From Halopseudomonas sp002296055 (GTDB lineage: Bacteria; Pseudomonadota; Gammaproteobacteria; Pseudomonadales; Pseudomonadaceae): a DNA stretch of 64,000 nucleotides. Positions within the stretch are counted from its first letter, which is position 1; each line of letters opens with the position of its first letter. The notes under the pieces are model-generated. The model was not told the origin of the DNA. It did not search any database and saw only the letters and a list, made by a program, of their open reading frames with translations. The translations under genes were made by a program, and so were the position numbers. This document shows positions 23,419-33,092 of the stretch, one piece after another. The stretch is taken from the NCBI RefSeq assembly GCF_050876985.1, contig NZ_JBPAPP010000001.1; one strand, written 5' to 3'.

Positions 23419-24309
23419 TCAGCTGCCTTGCTGGTCGCTGGCGCGTGCTGCGCGCAGTAGATCGATCAGTGCCCGCGCAGCGTTGGATTGGGTGCGTCCG
23501 CTATGCCAGATGCAACCCAGGCGACGCTCCAACCGGGTGTCTGGCAGGTCGAGCACGCTGACCTGCGCGTCAAGCATGCTGCGCGGCAGCACACTCCAGG
23601 CCAGGCCGATAGACACCATCATTTTGATGGTTTCCATATAGTTGGTGCTCATGCTGATCTGCGGCTGGACGTGATACTGCTCGAACAGGTCGCTGACCAC
23701 TTTGTGGGTGAAGGTGTTGGTGCCTGGAAACACCGCTGGGTAACTCGCCAGTTGGGACAGTTTCAGGTTGCGCTGTTGGGCAAGCGGGTGCTCCGGGGCG
23801 ATGACAAAGTCCAGCGGATCATCCCAGATCAGCTCGCTCATTACCGGCGCTGCTACCTCCGGCGCCAGGGTAATCACGGCCAGTTCGATTTCGCCATGCA
23901 GCACCTTGTCGTAGGCGACCTCTGAATCGAGAAACTGGATGTCGAAGGACACCTGCGGGTGGCGGCGGGTGAATTCGCGCAGCACCGGTGGCAGGCGATG
24001 CAGGCCGATGTGGTGGCTGGTGGCGATACTCAGACGGCCGGACACCTCGCTTGATAGATTGCTCAGGGCGCGGCGCGTATCATTCATCAGGCTGAGCACC
24101 TGTTGTGCTCTTGGTTGCAGGGCAAGGCCGGCCTCGGTCAAGGACACGTGTCGGCCGATGCGATCGAACAGGCGCGCATCAAGCTGCTGCTCCAGCATGG
24201 CAATGCGTTTGCTGACTGCTGGTTGGGTCAAATGCAGCTGCTCGGCCGCCCGCGAGAACGAGCCGGTGTCGGCTACAGCCAAAAAGGCTTGCAGATTTGC
24301 TGTATCCAT
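23419..24309 (-). CDS. LysR-type regulator divergent from leuC
   Basis: 296 aa starting MDTANLQAFLAVADTGSFSR. The HTH is SRAAEQLHLTQPAVSKRIAM, followed by the dimerisation helix and a two-lobed effector domain (GRLSIATSHHIGLHRLPPVL; TNYMETIKMMVSIGLAWSVL). It is divergent from leuC with about 146 bp between, the same position as a LysR gene beside leuC in P. aeruginosa. This suggests it controls leuCDB or itself; that is inference. The ATG is chosen because GGAA lies 7-8 bp upstream and the longer frame has no family match. Confidence 0.88.
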   Translation of the reverse strand: MDTANLQAFLAVADTGSFSRAAEQLHLTQPAVSKRIAMLEQQLDARLFDRIGRHVSLTEAGLALQPRAQQVLSLMNDTRRALSNLSSEVSGRLSIATSHHIGLHRLPPVLREFTRRHPQVSFDIQFLDSEVAYDKVLHGEIELAVITLAPEVAAPVMSELIWDDPLDFVIAPEHPLAQQRNLKLSQLASYPAVFPGTNTFTHKVVSDLFEQYHVQPQISMSTNYMETIKMMVSIGLAWSVLPRSMLDAQVSVLDLPDTRLERRLGCIWHSGRTQSNAARALIDLLRAARASDQQGS

Positions 24310-24455
24310 CTCGCATTCCAGTTGGTTATCTGTTTTATGAATATTATTCCTTTGTTTTATCTTGGGGCAAAATTTATTCTGTGCCCCTAGAAGAGCCGCC
24401 GCAGGGCCTGTATCCGCAGGGGACGGTGGCCAGAGTCTGATGCCAGGAGTTACCC

Positions 24456-25883
24456 ATGTCTGCAAAAACGCTGTACGACAAATTGTGGGACAACCATCTC
24501 GTAAAAGAACGGGATGACGGTTCTGCGTTGATCTATATCGATCGTCACATCCTCCATGAAGTGACCTCGCCGCAGGCATTTGAAGGGCTGCGTCTGGCTG
24601 GCCGCAAGCCATGGCGTATCGATGCCAATATCGCCACGCCGGATCACAACGTACCGACCACCAAGGCTGAGCGTCAGGGCGGTCTGGATGCTATCGCTGA
24701 TGAGGTCTCACGCATTCAGGTTAAAACCCTGGACGAGAACTGCGACGCCTTTGGCATCCTCGAATTCAAGATGAACGATGTGCGCCAGGGTATCGTGCAC
24801 GTGGTTGGCCCGGAGCAGGGCGCGACCTTGCCGGGCATGACGGTGGTTTGCGGCGATTCGCACACCTCCACCCATGGCGCCTTCGGTGCGCTGGCACACG
24901 GGATCGGCACCTCCGAGGTTGAGCATGTGCTGGCTACCCAGTGCCTGGTCGCCAAAAAGATGAAAAACATGCAGGTGCGTGTTGAAGGCCAGTTGCCTTT
25001 CGGCGTGACCGCCAAAGATATCGTCCTGGCTGTCATCGGCAAGATTGGCACCGCTGGTGGCAACGGCCACGCCATGGAGTTTGCTGGCAGCGCGATTCGC
25101 GAGCTGTCGGTTGAAGGCCGCATGACCCTGTGCAACATGGCTATTGAGGCGGGTGCGCGGGTTGGTATGGTCGCGGTTGACGAGAAGACCATCGATTACG
25201 TCAAAGGTCGCCCGTTTGCGCCGCAGGGTGCGGATTGGGAGCGCGCTGTTGAAGCCTGGAAAGATCTGGTGTCTGACGCCGATGCGCACTTTGACACCGT
25301 GATCGAGTTGCGCGCTGAAGATATCAAGCCGCAGGTCAGCTGGGGTACCTCTCCCGAGATGGTGCTGGCAGTTGATCAGAACGTGCCTGATCCAGAGGTT
25401 GAAGCTGATGCCGTCAAGCGTGGTTCCATCGTGCGCGCTCTCAAATACATGGGCCTGACGGCCAATCAGCCGATCACCGATATCAAGCTGGACCGCGTGT
25501 TTATCGGCTCCTGCACCAACTCGCGCATTGAAGACCTGCGCGCAGCGGCTGCTGTTGCCAAAGGCCGTAAGGTAGCTGCGACCGTCAAGCAGGCGCTGGT
25601 GGTGCCAGGTTCTGGTCTGGTCAAGGCGCAGGCCGAGCAGGAAGGTCTGGACAAGATTTTTGTCGAAGCCGGTTTTGAGTGGCGTGAGCCGGGTTGTTCC
25701 ATGTGTCTGGCGATGAATCCGGACCGCCTGGAAAGTGGCGAGCATTGCGCCTCTACCTCCAACCGCAACTTTGAGGGGCGTCAGGGCAACGGTGGTCGTA
25801 CCCATCTGGTCAGCCCGGCCATGGCTGCTGCTGCCGCAGTCGCCGGTCACTTTATTGACGTCCGTGAATTGATGCAGGTCTGA
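24456..25883 (+). CDS. leuC: 3-isopropylmalate dehydratase large subunit
   Basis: With LeuD forms the [4Fe-4S] isomerase converting 2- to 3-isopropylmalate in leucine synthesis. 475 aa. Cluster-binding cysteines are visible in GSCTNSR (near residue 350) and in GCSMCLAMNPD (near 410). The substrate loop CGDSHTSTHGAFGALAHGIG occurs near 130. The start MSAKTLYDKLWDNHLV has AGGAG upstream. leuD follows after 10 bp, forming leuCDB. Confidence 0.97.
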   Translation: MSAKTLYDKLWDNHLVKERDDGSALIYIDRHILHEVTSPQAFEGLRLAGRKPWRIDANIATPDHNVPTTKAERQGGLDAIADEVSRIQVKTLDENCDAFGILEFKMNDVRQGIVHVVGPEQGATLPGMTVVCGDSHTSTHGAFGALAHGIGTSEVEHVLATQCLVAKKMKNMQVRVEGQLPFGVTAKDIVLAVIGKIGTAGGNGHAMEFAGSAIRELSVEGRMTLCNMAIEAGARVGMVAVDEKTIDYVKGRPFAPQGADWERAVEAWKDLVSDADAHFDTVIELRAEDIKPQVSWGTSPEMVLAVDQNVPDPEVEADAVKRGSIVRALKYMGLTANQPITDIKLDRVFIGSCTNSRIEDLRAAAAVAKGRKVAATVKQALVVPGSGLVKAQAEQEGLDKIFVEAGFEWREPGCSMCLAMNPDRLESGEHCASTSNRNFEGRQGNGGRTHLVSPAMAAAAAVAGHFIDVRELMQV

Positions 25884-25893
25884 GGAGCACCCG

Positions 25894-26538
25894 ATGAAAG
25901 CTTTTACCCAACACACTGGCCTGGTTTGCCCGCTTGATCGGGCCAATGTCGACACTGACCAGATCATCCCCAAGCAGTTTCTCAAGTCGATCAAGCGCAC
26001 CGGCTTTGGTCCGAACCTGTTTGATGAGTGGCGCTATCTGGATGTCGGCCAGCCGAATCAGGATTGTTCGACGCGCCCGATCAACGAAGACTTTGTACTG
26101 AACTTTCCGCGCTACAAGGGCGCTAGCGTGCTGCTGGCGCGGGAGAACTTTGGCTGCGGCTCTTCCCGCGAGCACGCGCCCTGGGCGCTGGACGAATACG
26201 GTTTCCGCGCGGTGATTGCACCGAGCTTTGCCGATATTTTCTACAACAACAGCTTCAAGAACGGCCTTTTGCCGATCATCTTGGCGGATGAGGACCTCGA
26301 TGAGCTGTTCGCCCAGTGCGAGGCCACCGAAGGCTATCAACTGACGGTTGATCTTGAGGCGCAGGTTGTTACTCGCCCCGACGGCAAACAGTATCCCTTT
26401 GAGGTGGACGCGTTCCGTAAACACTGTCTGCTCAACGGGCTGGACGATATTGGCCTGACGCTGCAGGACGCCGAGGCCATCAGCGCCTTCGAGTCGGGCC
26501 ATCGTCAGCGTCAGCCCTGGCTGTTTCGCGAGGCCTGA
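25894..26538 (+). CDS. leuD: 3-isopropylmalate dehydratase small subunit
   Basis: 214 aa swivelling-domain subunit of isopropylmalate isomerase. It carries VDTDQIIPKQFLKSIKRTG and GCGSSREHAPWAL (substrate-binding loop). Standard length. GAGGAG precedes the ATG. It lies 10 bp after leuC and 62 bp before leuB; the intervening bases have no terminator-like structure, so one operon is likely. Confidence 0.97.
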   Translation: MKAFTQHTGLVCPLDRANVDTDQIIPKQFLKSIKRTGFGPNLFDEWRYLDVGQPNQDCSTRPINEDFVLNFPRYKGASVLLARENFGCGSSREHAPWALDEYGFRAVIAPSFADIFYNNSFKNGLLPIILADEDLDELFAQCEATEGYQLTVDLEAQVVTRPDGKQYPFEVDAFRKHCLLNGLDDIGLTLQDAEAISAFESGHRQRQPWLFREA

Positions 26539-26600
26539 GGCAGGTTGATTTCAGCACAGAGCCAAAGCGCTCTGTGCGCAAGCACATTATGAGGAATGCA

Positions 26601-27683
26601 ATGAGCAAACAGATTCTGATTCTGCCGGGTGACGGTATTGGTCCGGAGATCATGGCTGAGGCGGTCAAGGTGCTTAACCTGGCCAATGACAAGTTTGGCC
26701 TGGGCTACGAGCTGAGCTTCGATGATCTCGGTGGCGCTGCTTACGACCGTTACGGTTCGCCGCTGGCGGACGAAACCCTGGAGCGTGCTCGCGCTGCCGA
26801 TGCTGTGCTGCTGGGAGCCGTTGGCGGCCCCAAGTGGGACACTATCGATCCGGCGCTGCGCCCTGAACGCGGTCTGCTGAAAATTCGCTCTGAGCTGGGC
26901 CTGTTCGGCAATCTGCGTCCGGCAATTCTGTATCCGCAACTGGCTGAGGCGTCCACGCTCAAGCCGGAAGTCGTCTCCGGTCTGGATATCCTGATCGTGC
27001 GCGAGCTGACTGGCGGTATCTACTTCGGCAAGCCGCGCGAGCGCACCACGCTGGAAAACGGCGAGCGCATGGCTTTTGATACGCTGCCCTACAGCGAGAG
27101 CGAAGTGCGCCGCATTGCCAAGGTCGGCTTTGACATGGCGATGGTGCGTAACAAGAAGCTCTGCTCGGTCGACAAGGCCAACGTCTTGGCCTCCAGCCAG
27201 CTGTGGCGTGAAGTGGTCGAAGAAGTGGCCAAGGACTACCCGGAAGTTGAGCTGTCGCACATGTACGTCGACAACGCCGCCATGCAGTTGGTCCGTGCGC
27301 CCAAGCAGTTTGACGTGATCGTCACCGACAACATGTTTGGCGACATTCTGTCTGATCAGGCCTCTATGCTGACCGGCTCTATCGGCATGCTGCCGTCTGC
27401 CTCGCTGGACGTGAACAACAAGGGTATGTATGAGCCCTGTCACGGCAGCGCGCCGGATATCGCTGGCAAAGGTATCGCCAACCCGCTGGCGACCATCCTG
27501 TCTGTTTCGATGATGCTGCGTTACAGCTTTGGCCAGGTTGCTGCCGCCGATGCGATCGAGCAGGCGGTCAGCCAGGTGCTGGATCAGGGCTTGCGCACAG
27601 GTGACATCCAGTCCGCCGGCTGCCGTCAGGTTGGCACCGCGGAAATGGGTGATGCCGTGGTCGCGGCCCTGAAAAACCTGTAA
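26601..27683 (+). CDS. leuB: 3-isopropylmalate dehydrogenase
   Basis: NAD-dependent oxidative decarboxylation of 3-isopropylmalate. 360 aa starting MSKQILILPGDGIGPEI at ATG 26601, with GAGG 7 bp upstream; the ATGs at 26574 and 26589 are upstream in-frame codons without family support. Key motifs are GDGIGPEIM, SVDKANVL (catalytic Lys), the Asp-rich region DNMFGDILSDQASML, and PCHGSAPDIAGKG. Third gene of leuCDB, followed by a hairpin. Confidence 0.97.
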   Translation: MSKQILILPGDGIGPEIMAEAVKVLNLANDKFGLGYELSFDDLGGAAYDRYGSPLADETLERARAADAVLLGAVGGPKWDTIDPALRPERGLLKIRSELGLFGNLRPAILYPQLAEASTLKPEVVSGLDILIVRELTGGIYFGKPRERTTLENGERMAFDTLPYSESEVRRIAKVGFDMAMVRNKKLCSVDKANVLASSQLWREVVEEVAKDYPEVELSHMYVDNAAMQLVRAPKQFDVIVTDNMFGDILSDQASMLTGSIGMLPSASLDVNNKGMYEPCHGSAPDIAGKGIANPLATILSVSMMLRYSFGQVAAADAIEQAVSQVLDQGLRTGDIQSAGCRQVGTAEMGDAVVAALKNL

Positions 27684-27703
27684 TCTGTCCGATTATCCAT
27701 TTG

Positions 27704-27723
27704 CGCCCGGCTTCGGCCGGGCG
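27704..27723 (+). terminator. GC hairpin after leuB
   Basis: CGCCCGGC (27704-27711), TTCG tetraloop and GCCGGGCG (27716-27723) form a stable 8-bp stem. The following sequence has only a weak T-tract, so it may be a partial terminator or an RNA-stabilising hairpin before asd. Confidence 0.55.
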
Positions 27724-27763
27724 TATGTGTCTTTGAATCTGTTACCCCACGGGGGTTGTTGTT

Positions 27764-28876
27764 ATGAAGCAAGTTGGTTTGGTTGGTTGGCGTGGCATGG
27801 TCGGCTCTGTGCTGATGCAACGCATGCGCGATGAGAATGACTTTGCCGATATCGATCCGGTGTTTTTCACCACCTCTAACGTAGGTGGTAAAGGTCCGGA
27901 TATTGGTAAGGATATTCCTGCGCTCAAGGACGCTTTTGACCTTGAAGCTCTCAAGCCGATGGACGTCATCATTACCTGCCAGGGTGGCGATTACACCAAA
28001 GAGGTGTATCCCAAGCTGCGTGCCGAGGGTTGGAACGGCTATTGGATCGATGCGGCGTCGACGCTGCGCATGGAGGATGAAGCAGTCATCGTCCTGGACC
28101 CGGTTAACCGTCGCAACATCGATCAGGCGCTGCGTGATGGCGTGAAAACCTTCGTTGGCGGCAACTGCACTGTCAGCCTGATGCTGATGGGCCTGGGTGG
28201 CCTGTTCGAGCAGGGGCTGGTTGAGTGGATGAGCGCCATGACCTATCAGGCAGCCAGCGGTGCAGGCGCCCAGAACATGCGCGAGCTGATTGGCCAGATG
28301 GGCGCCATCAACGCCTCGGTTGCTGATCAACTGGCCGACCCGGCCAGTGCTATTTTGGACATCGACCGTACCGTGGCCGCCACCCTGCGTGACGACAGCT
28401 TCCCGGCGGAGCACTTCGGCGTGCCGCTGGCCGGCAGCCTGATCCCCTGGATCGACAAGCAACTCCCTAGCGGCCAGAGCCGTGAAGAGTGGAAGGCGCA
28501 GGCCGAGACCAACAAGATCATTGGTCGCAGCGGCCGGCCGATCCCGGTTGATGGCATTTGCGTGCGCATTGGCGCCATGCGTTGCCACAGCCAGGCGCTG
28601 ACCATCAAGCTGAACAAGGATGTGCCGCTGGCTGACATCGAGTCGCTGCTGGCCGAGCACAACCCGTGGTCGAAGGTGATCCCCAATACCAAGGAAGACA
28701 CCCTGGCCGGCCTGACGCCGACTGCCGTGACTGGCACTCTGAGTGTGCCGGTTGGTCGCCTGCGCAAGCTCAACATGGGCTCGCAGTATCTGTCCGCCTT
28801 CACCGTGGGTGACCAGCTGCTGTGGGGCGCGGCCGAGCCGCTGCGCCGCATGCTGAGGATTTTGCAGGAAGGCTGA
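27764..28876 (+). CDS. asd: Aspartate-semialdehyde dehydrogenase
   Basis: NADP-dependent reduction of aspartyl phosphate to the semialdehyde, the branch point to Lys/DAP, Met and Thr. 370 aa, the Gram-negative length. The nucleotide motif GLVGWRGMVGSVL is at the N-terminus, catalytic Cys135 lies in GGNCTVSLML, and the His/Arg region RIGAMRCHSQALTIKL is near residue 270. The start has GGGGG-type upstream sequence. It lies 80 bp after leuB, across a hairpin. Confidence 0.96.
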   Translation: MKQVGLVGWRGMVGSVLMQRMRDENDFADIDPVFFTTSNVGGKGPDIGKDIPALKDAFDLEALKPMDVIITCQGGDYTKEVYPKLRAEGWNGYWIDAASTLRMEDEAVIVLDPVNRRNIDQALRDGVKTFVGGNCTVSLMLMGLGGLFEQGLVEWMSAMTYQAASGAGAQNMRELIGQMGAINASVADQLADPASAILDIDRTVAATLRDDSFPAEHFGVPLAGSLIPWIDKQLPSGQSREEWKAQAETNKIIGRSGRPIPVDGICVRIGAMRCHSQALTIKLNKDVPLADIESLLAEHNPWSKVIPNTKEDTLAGLTPTAVTGTLSVPVGRLRKLNMGSQYLSAFTVGDQLLWGAAEPLRRMLRILQEG

Positions 28877-28900
28877 GGGCCGCAGGGCCGATGGTAAACA

Positions 28901-28930
28901 GGGCATCCCGCCGGTGGCGGGGTGCCCTTT
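28901..28930 (+). terminator. Probable intrinsic terminator after asd
   Basis: GGGCATCCCGCC (28901-28912) pairs with GGCGGGGTGCCC (28916-28927) through a 12-bp stem (one G-T wobble, 3-base loop), followed by TTTGT. It lies 35 bp before the usg start. Confidence 0.7.
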
Positions 28931-28964
28931 GTATTTGCGCAACATGAATATGCAGGGCAGGGCA

Positions 28965-29984
28965 ATGAGCAACGTAGCGGATATAGCAATTGTAGGGGTC
29001 AGTAGCCTGGTTGGTGACATGCTGGTCAACGTGCTGGAAGAGCACAGCTACCCCTTTGGTCAGGTGCGCCTGGTGGACGTGGATGATGAGGCGGGTGAGC
29101 GCCGCATGATCAATGGCCAGAGTGTGCGGGTAGAGGCGCTGAGCAGCTTCGACTTTGCCAGCGTCAAGCTGGCCATTGTGGCCGGCGATCGCGATTTTGG
29201 CCTGCAATGTATCGGCGCTATTCGTGAAGCTGGCGCAATGGTGGTCGATACCACCGGGCTGTTGACTGGCCAGGGCGCCACGGTTGTTGCCGAGGTCAAT
29301 CCGCAGGTACTGGCTGATGCCGTGCAGCGACGGGTGGTCGCCTGCCCCGACAGCCAGGTGCTGCAGAGCGCGCTGGTGCTCAAGGCGTTGGATGGCATGT
29401 CGCCGGTGCAGCGCGTCAGTGTGGCGACCTATCAATCCATGTCGACCCATAGCAAGTCGGCAGTTGAGGGGCTGGCAATGGAAACAGGCCGACTGCTCAA
29501 CGGGCAGCCGATCGAAAAGGGCGGTGCGCTGGCCAAGCAGTCTGCCTTCAACCTGCAGCCCTGCGTCAGTGATCTGGACGAGGCGGGCGCCAGTCGCGAA
29601 GAGCGTGACCTGGTGGCCGGTATTACTGAAGTGCTGGGTCTGCCGTCGCTGCCGGTGCTAGCCAACTGCGTCATGGTGCCGCTGTTTTACGGCACTGCGC
29701 AGATGATGCAGGTGACTACCGCCGAGCCGTTGGACAGCCAGCGGGTGATCAACGTGCTGCGCCGAGCCAAGGGTATCAAGGTATTGGACAAGGCTGAAGC
29801 GGGTGGCTATCCGACGCCGGTGACCGACGCCACAGGCTCCGATCAGGTGTGGGTTGGGCGCGTGCGGCAGGACGCAAACCAGGCGAACACTACCCATTTG
29901 TGGATTGTGTCTGATAATTTGCGTAAAGGTGTCGCACTTAACAGTCTGATGGTTGCTGACTTGTTGATAAAAGGCTATTTGTAA
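28965..29984 (+). CDS. usg: Asd-like paralogue (USG-1 type), probably non-catalytic
   Basis: 339 aa from ATG 28965 (MSNVADIAIVGVSSLVG). The Rossmann motif GVSSLVGDML and the dehydrogenase C-terminal domain of the Asd family are present, ending SLMVADLLIKGYL. At the position of Asd's catalytic Cys (GGNC/NPNC) the sequence reads ACPDS, with Ser130 in the Cys place. Hence aspartate-semialdehyde dehydrogenase activity is unlikely. This matches the USG-1 family that lies between asd and fimV or near truA in gammaproteobacteria, whose function is unclear. ATGs at 28914, 28944 and 28950 are upstream alternatives. Confidence 0.87.
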   Translation: MSNVADIAIVGVSSLVGDMLVNVLEEHSYPFGQVRLVDVDDEAGERRMINGQSVRVEALSSFDFASVKLAIVAGDRDFGLQCIGAIREAGAMVVDTTGLLTGQGATVVAEVNPQVLADAVQRRVVACPDSQVLQSALVLKALDGMSPVQRVSVATYQSMSTHSKSAVEGLAMETGRLLNGQPIEKGGALAKQSAFNLQPCVSDLDEAGASREERDLVAGITEVLGLPSLPVLANCVMVPLFYGTAQMMQVTTAEPLDSQRVINVLRRAKGIKVLDKAEAGGYPTPVTDATGSDQVWVGRVRQDANQANTTHLWIVSDNLRKGVALNSLMVADLLIKGYL

Positions 29985-30158
29985 TCGATACTTGCTAGTG
30001 TTTTTGTATCAAGCAGGTTAGGTTTGCAGGAACTGAAACCGTTTGGCCGTCGTGACTGCGCAAGGCACAGACCGGGTGGGGAGATAGAACAAGTGGCCGG
30101 TTTGTCGCAACAGGTACGTCGAAGCGTGAAAAAACGATAAAAGCAAAGGATTTTCGCT

Positions 30159-33092
30159 ATGGTTCGCAAATTGGTTATCGCTGTCGCCGCAGCAAGTGCC
30201 GTGATGTCGTCCGGAATGGTTCACGCGTTGGGGGTAGGCGATATCCATCTGCAATCGTCACTGAACCAGCCGCTGGAAGCGGAAATCGATCTGGTTCAAG
30301 TCCGCGACCTCTCTAGCGAAGAAATTCGCACTGCACTGGCTTCGCCCGATGAGTTCGGGCGAGCCGGCATTGATCGCACGTTTTTTCTGACGGATCTCAA
30401 GTTTCAGCCCATCGTTAAACCCAATGGCCGCTCGGTCATCCGCGTTACCTCCAGCCGTCCGGTTAGCGAACCCTTTCTCAACTTCCTGATGGAAGTGCGT
30501 TGGCCTTCTGGCAAGGTACTGCGCGAATTTACCGTCCTGCTCGATCCGCCGCTGTACCAGCCCACCCCCGTCATAAGCAGCAGCTCGGTGCGTGCGCCGT
30601 CCAGCAGTGGTGCCATGCCGGCGCCGCGTGTTGCCCCTGCGCAACCCAGTGCGGCGGGCATGGCGTCTGCCGCTGCGGTGTCAGCACCCGCTACGCAAAG
30701 CACTACCAGCCGCACGCCGGCGCCAGCCAATGACGGTCAAGTGCGCACCAGTCGTTCGGACACACTGTGGGATCTGGCTCTGAGCAATCGTCCTCAGGGC
30801 GCCAGTGTCCATCAGACCATGCTGGCCATCCAGGACCTCAACCCCGGGGCTTTCAGCAACGGCAACATTAACCAGCTCAAGGCTGGACAGACGCTGACCA
30901 TGCCGTCTGCCGAGCAGGCCAGCCGTCGCAGCAACAGTGAAGCTGTGGCCGAAGTGGCCGCGCAAAACCGTGCCTGGCGTGAAGGCCGTGCTCCGGCGGC
31001 GGCCGAGGCAAGTGCGCCGCAGTTGGACGCTCGCCCCCGTGAGAGCGCAGGCGCGGCGCCCGAGGCGGTCAGCGGAGAAGACTCGCTGCGCCTGGTGTCA
31101 GGCGCTGATGACAATGCAGCCGACGGTGGCGGTGACGCTGCCGCCGGTAATGGTGCTGAAGAAGCCCAACTGCGTGATGCTCTTGATCGCACCAAGGAAC
31201 AGCTGGATTCTGCCGAGCGCGAAAAGGCCGAGTTGAATGACCGCCTTGGCGATGTGCAAGGCCAGGTTGAGACCCTGCAGCGTCTGCTGGAGCTTAAGGA
31301 TGCTCAGCTGGCCGCCTTGCAGGAGCAGGTCGCTGACGGTGGTGATAACACCGAGCTGACGCCCGAGCCGCAGGCTGACTTGCAAGATATCGTTGACAGT
31401 GAGGAGCAAGCCGCAGCTCTCGATGCCACTGCTGCTGAGGCCGACAGCGACACTCCAGCGGACGCACCGGAAGATCTTGCTGATGCAGGCGACGCTGACA
31501 CTGCCACCGAGGTTGAACAGGGCGATGCGCTGAGCGACGAGCAGGTGGTGGCAGATGCAGAAGCCGAGGCCGATGCTAGCGAAGCTCCTGTAGCAGCGCC
31601 TGCTGCCGAGGTGCCTGCAGAGCCTGAGCAGGTTGAGCCAGAACAGCCAACCCCGCCCGCAGAACCTGCAGCTGCTCCGAAGGATCCTGCCTCTGTGCTG
31701 CAAGGTTTGATGCAGAACCAGATGGTGTTGATCGGCGGTGGTGTCGTCGCGATTTTGCTGCTGCTGCTGGTGTTGATGTCGCTGTCGCGTCGCAATGCAC
31801 GACGCGAAGCTGAAATGGCCGATAACTTCATCGCCAACGCCGCCGACGACAAGTCGGAACTGGATACCCAGGAGTCTGATGACTTCAACGTCGCACTGGC
31901 TGGTATTGAGGATGATGATCAGGATGATCTGAGCCTGGCGTCTGATCCGCTGGTTGAAGCGGACGCACTGCTTGCGTATGGCAAGCCGCAGGAAGCCCGC
32001 GACGTGCTGGTGGACGCCATTGCGGCCGACCCTGAGCGTAGCGATCTGCGTCTGAAGCTAATGGAAGTCGAAGGTCTGCTGGAAAACGCTGAGGGCTATC
32101 GTGAGCAGCGTGCAGTGCTGGAGGCCCAGGGTAACCAGACCGATCGCATTGCCGAGCTGGATGCGCGCTTCCCGCTGATGGCTGCAGCTGCGGCGGGCGT
32201 CGCGGCTGTCGTGCTGGAGGATGATGACGAGCTGCTGCTGTCGCCTGAGCCGTCAGCTGAGCCGGCGCCTGTCGAAGAAGACATGGATTTTGACTTCAGC
32301 GAGTTCGATCTGGGTGATGACGCCAGCGAATCCGAGGCGGCGGTCCCGATGGAAGATGTCCTGGCTGAGTCGCCGGTAGAGCAGCCGGCAGAAGAAAGCA
32401 CCAGCAGCGACGACGGCTTTGATCTGGACTTCGATCTGGACGAGCCGGCCGCAGAAATCACCGTGACCGAGCCGGCAGAACCCGAGCCGTTGGCCTCTGG
32501 GAGTGCCGACGAGTTTGATCTGTCTGACTTTGAGCTGGACACCGACAGCCTTGACCTGCCTGAGTCGCCGGAAGCACCGCAGAGCGCAGCGCTGGATAGC
32601 GACTTTGATCTGTCCATGACTGAGGAGCTCGACGCCGATAACCTGATCGCCGAGTTTGAGTCGATGGACGAGCCTGCCAAGGTTGAGAGTGAACCAGCGG
32701 CTGAGGAGCCACTGGAGCTGTCAGACACTGACCTGGCTTCGTTGGACGCTGAACTGTCGCCCACTGACGCCCTGGATGACCTGGAGCTGCCCGCAGTAGA
32801 TGAGACGAGTGAGGGCCTGGATTCCTTCGAGCTGCCCGAACTCAGCGACGCTGATCTCACCCCGATTGACAGTGCTACGGAGGAAGCAGTGGGCGATTCT
32901 CTGGACGAAGACGATGAGTTTGATTTCCTGTCGGGTACCGACGAATGTGCCACCAAACTCGACTTGGCCCGCGCCTATATCGACATGGGTGACCAGGAAG
33001 GGGCTCGCGACATTCTCAATGAGGTTGTTGAGGAAGGTACCGAGCAGCAGCAGCAGGAAGCGCGCAGCATGATGGAGCGCCTGACTGACTGA
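30159..33092 (+). CDS. fimV: FimV polar hub protein with LysM and C-terminal FimV domain
   Basis: Inner-membrane protein required for type IV pilus assembly, twitching and polar localisation in Pseudomonas. 977 aa. A signal peptide ends near VHALG. Residues 24-130 are the FimV N-terminal domain (GDIHLQSSLNQPLEAEIDLV; LREFTVLLDPPLYQ). A LysM domain lies near 190-245 and an acidic coiled coil near 330-410, with one membrane helix near 520-542. A long acidic cytoplasmic domain ends with the TPR-like FimV C-terminal domain (AYIDMGDQEGARDILNEVVE, residues 925-977). The start is preceded by AAAGGA. The stop overlaps the truA start by one base (TGATG). Confidence 0.95.
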   Translation: MVRKLVIAVAAASAVMSSGMVHALGVGDIHLQSSLNQPLEAEIDLVQVRDLSSEEIRTALASPDEFGRAGIDRTFFLTDLKFQPIVKPNGRSVIRVTSSRPVSEPFLNFLMEVRWPSGKVLREFTVLLDPPLYQPTPVISSSSVRAPSSSGAMPAPRVAPAQPSAAGMASAAAVSAPATQSTTSRTPAPANDGQVRTSRSDTLWDLALSNRPQGASVHQTMLAIQDLNPGAFSNGNINQLKAGQTLTMPSAEQASRRSNSEAVAEVAAQNRAWREGRAPAAAEASAPQLDARPRESAGAAPEAVSGEDSLRLVSGADDNAADGGGDAAAGNGAEEAQLRDALDRTKEQLDSAEREKAELNDRLGDVQGQVETLQRLLELKDAQLAALQEQVADGGDNTELTPEPQADLQDIVDSEEQAAALDATAAEADSDTPADAPEDLADAGDADTATEVEQGDALSDEQVVADAEAEADASEAPVAAPAAEVPAEPEQVEPEQPTPPAEPAAAPKDPASVLQGLMQNQMVLIGGGVVAILLLLLVLMSLSRRNARREAEMADNFIANAADDKSELDTQESDDFNVALAGIEDDDQDDLSLASDPLVEADALLAYGKPQEARDVLVDAIAADPERSDLRLKLMEVEGLLENAEGYREQRAVLEAQGNQTDRIAELDARFPLMAAAAAGVAAVVLEDDDELLLSPEPSAEPAPVEEDMDFDFSEFDLGDDASESEAAVPMEDVLAESPVEQPAEESTSSDDGFDLDFDLDEPAAEITVTEPAEPEPLASGSADEFDLSDFELDTDSLDLPESPEAPQSAALDSDFDLSMTEELDADNLIAEFESMDEPAKVESEPAAEEPLELSDTDLASLDAELSPTDALDDLELPAVDETSEGLDSFELPELSDADLTPIDSATEEAVGDSLDEDDEFDFLSGTDECATKLDLARAYIDMGDQEGARDILNEVVEEGTEQQQQEARSMMERLTD

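Noticed and set aside
24708..26000. 430-aa minus-strand open frame opposite leuC/leuD
   Set aside because: Antisense shadow of clearly coding leucine genes, with no ribosome site or known motif.
27626..29029. 467-aa minus-strand open frame opposite asd
   Set aside because: Antisense to asd and the start of usg; low-complexity His/Gln-rich sequence typical of shadow frames.
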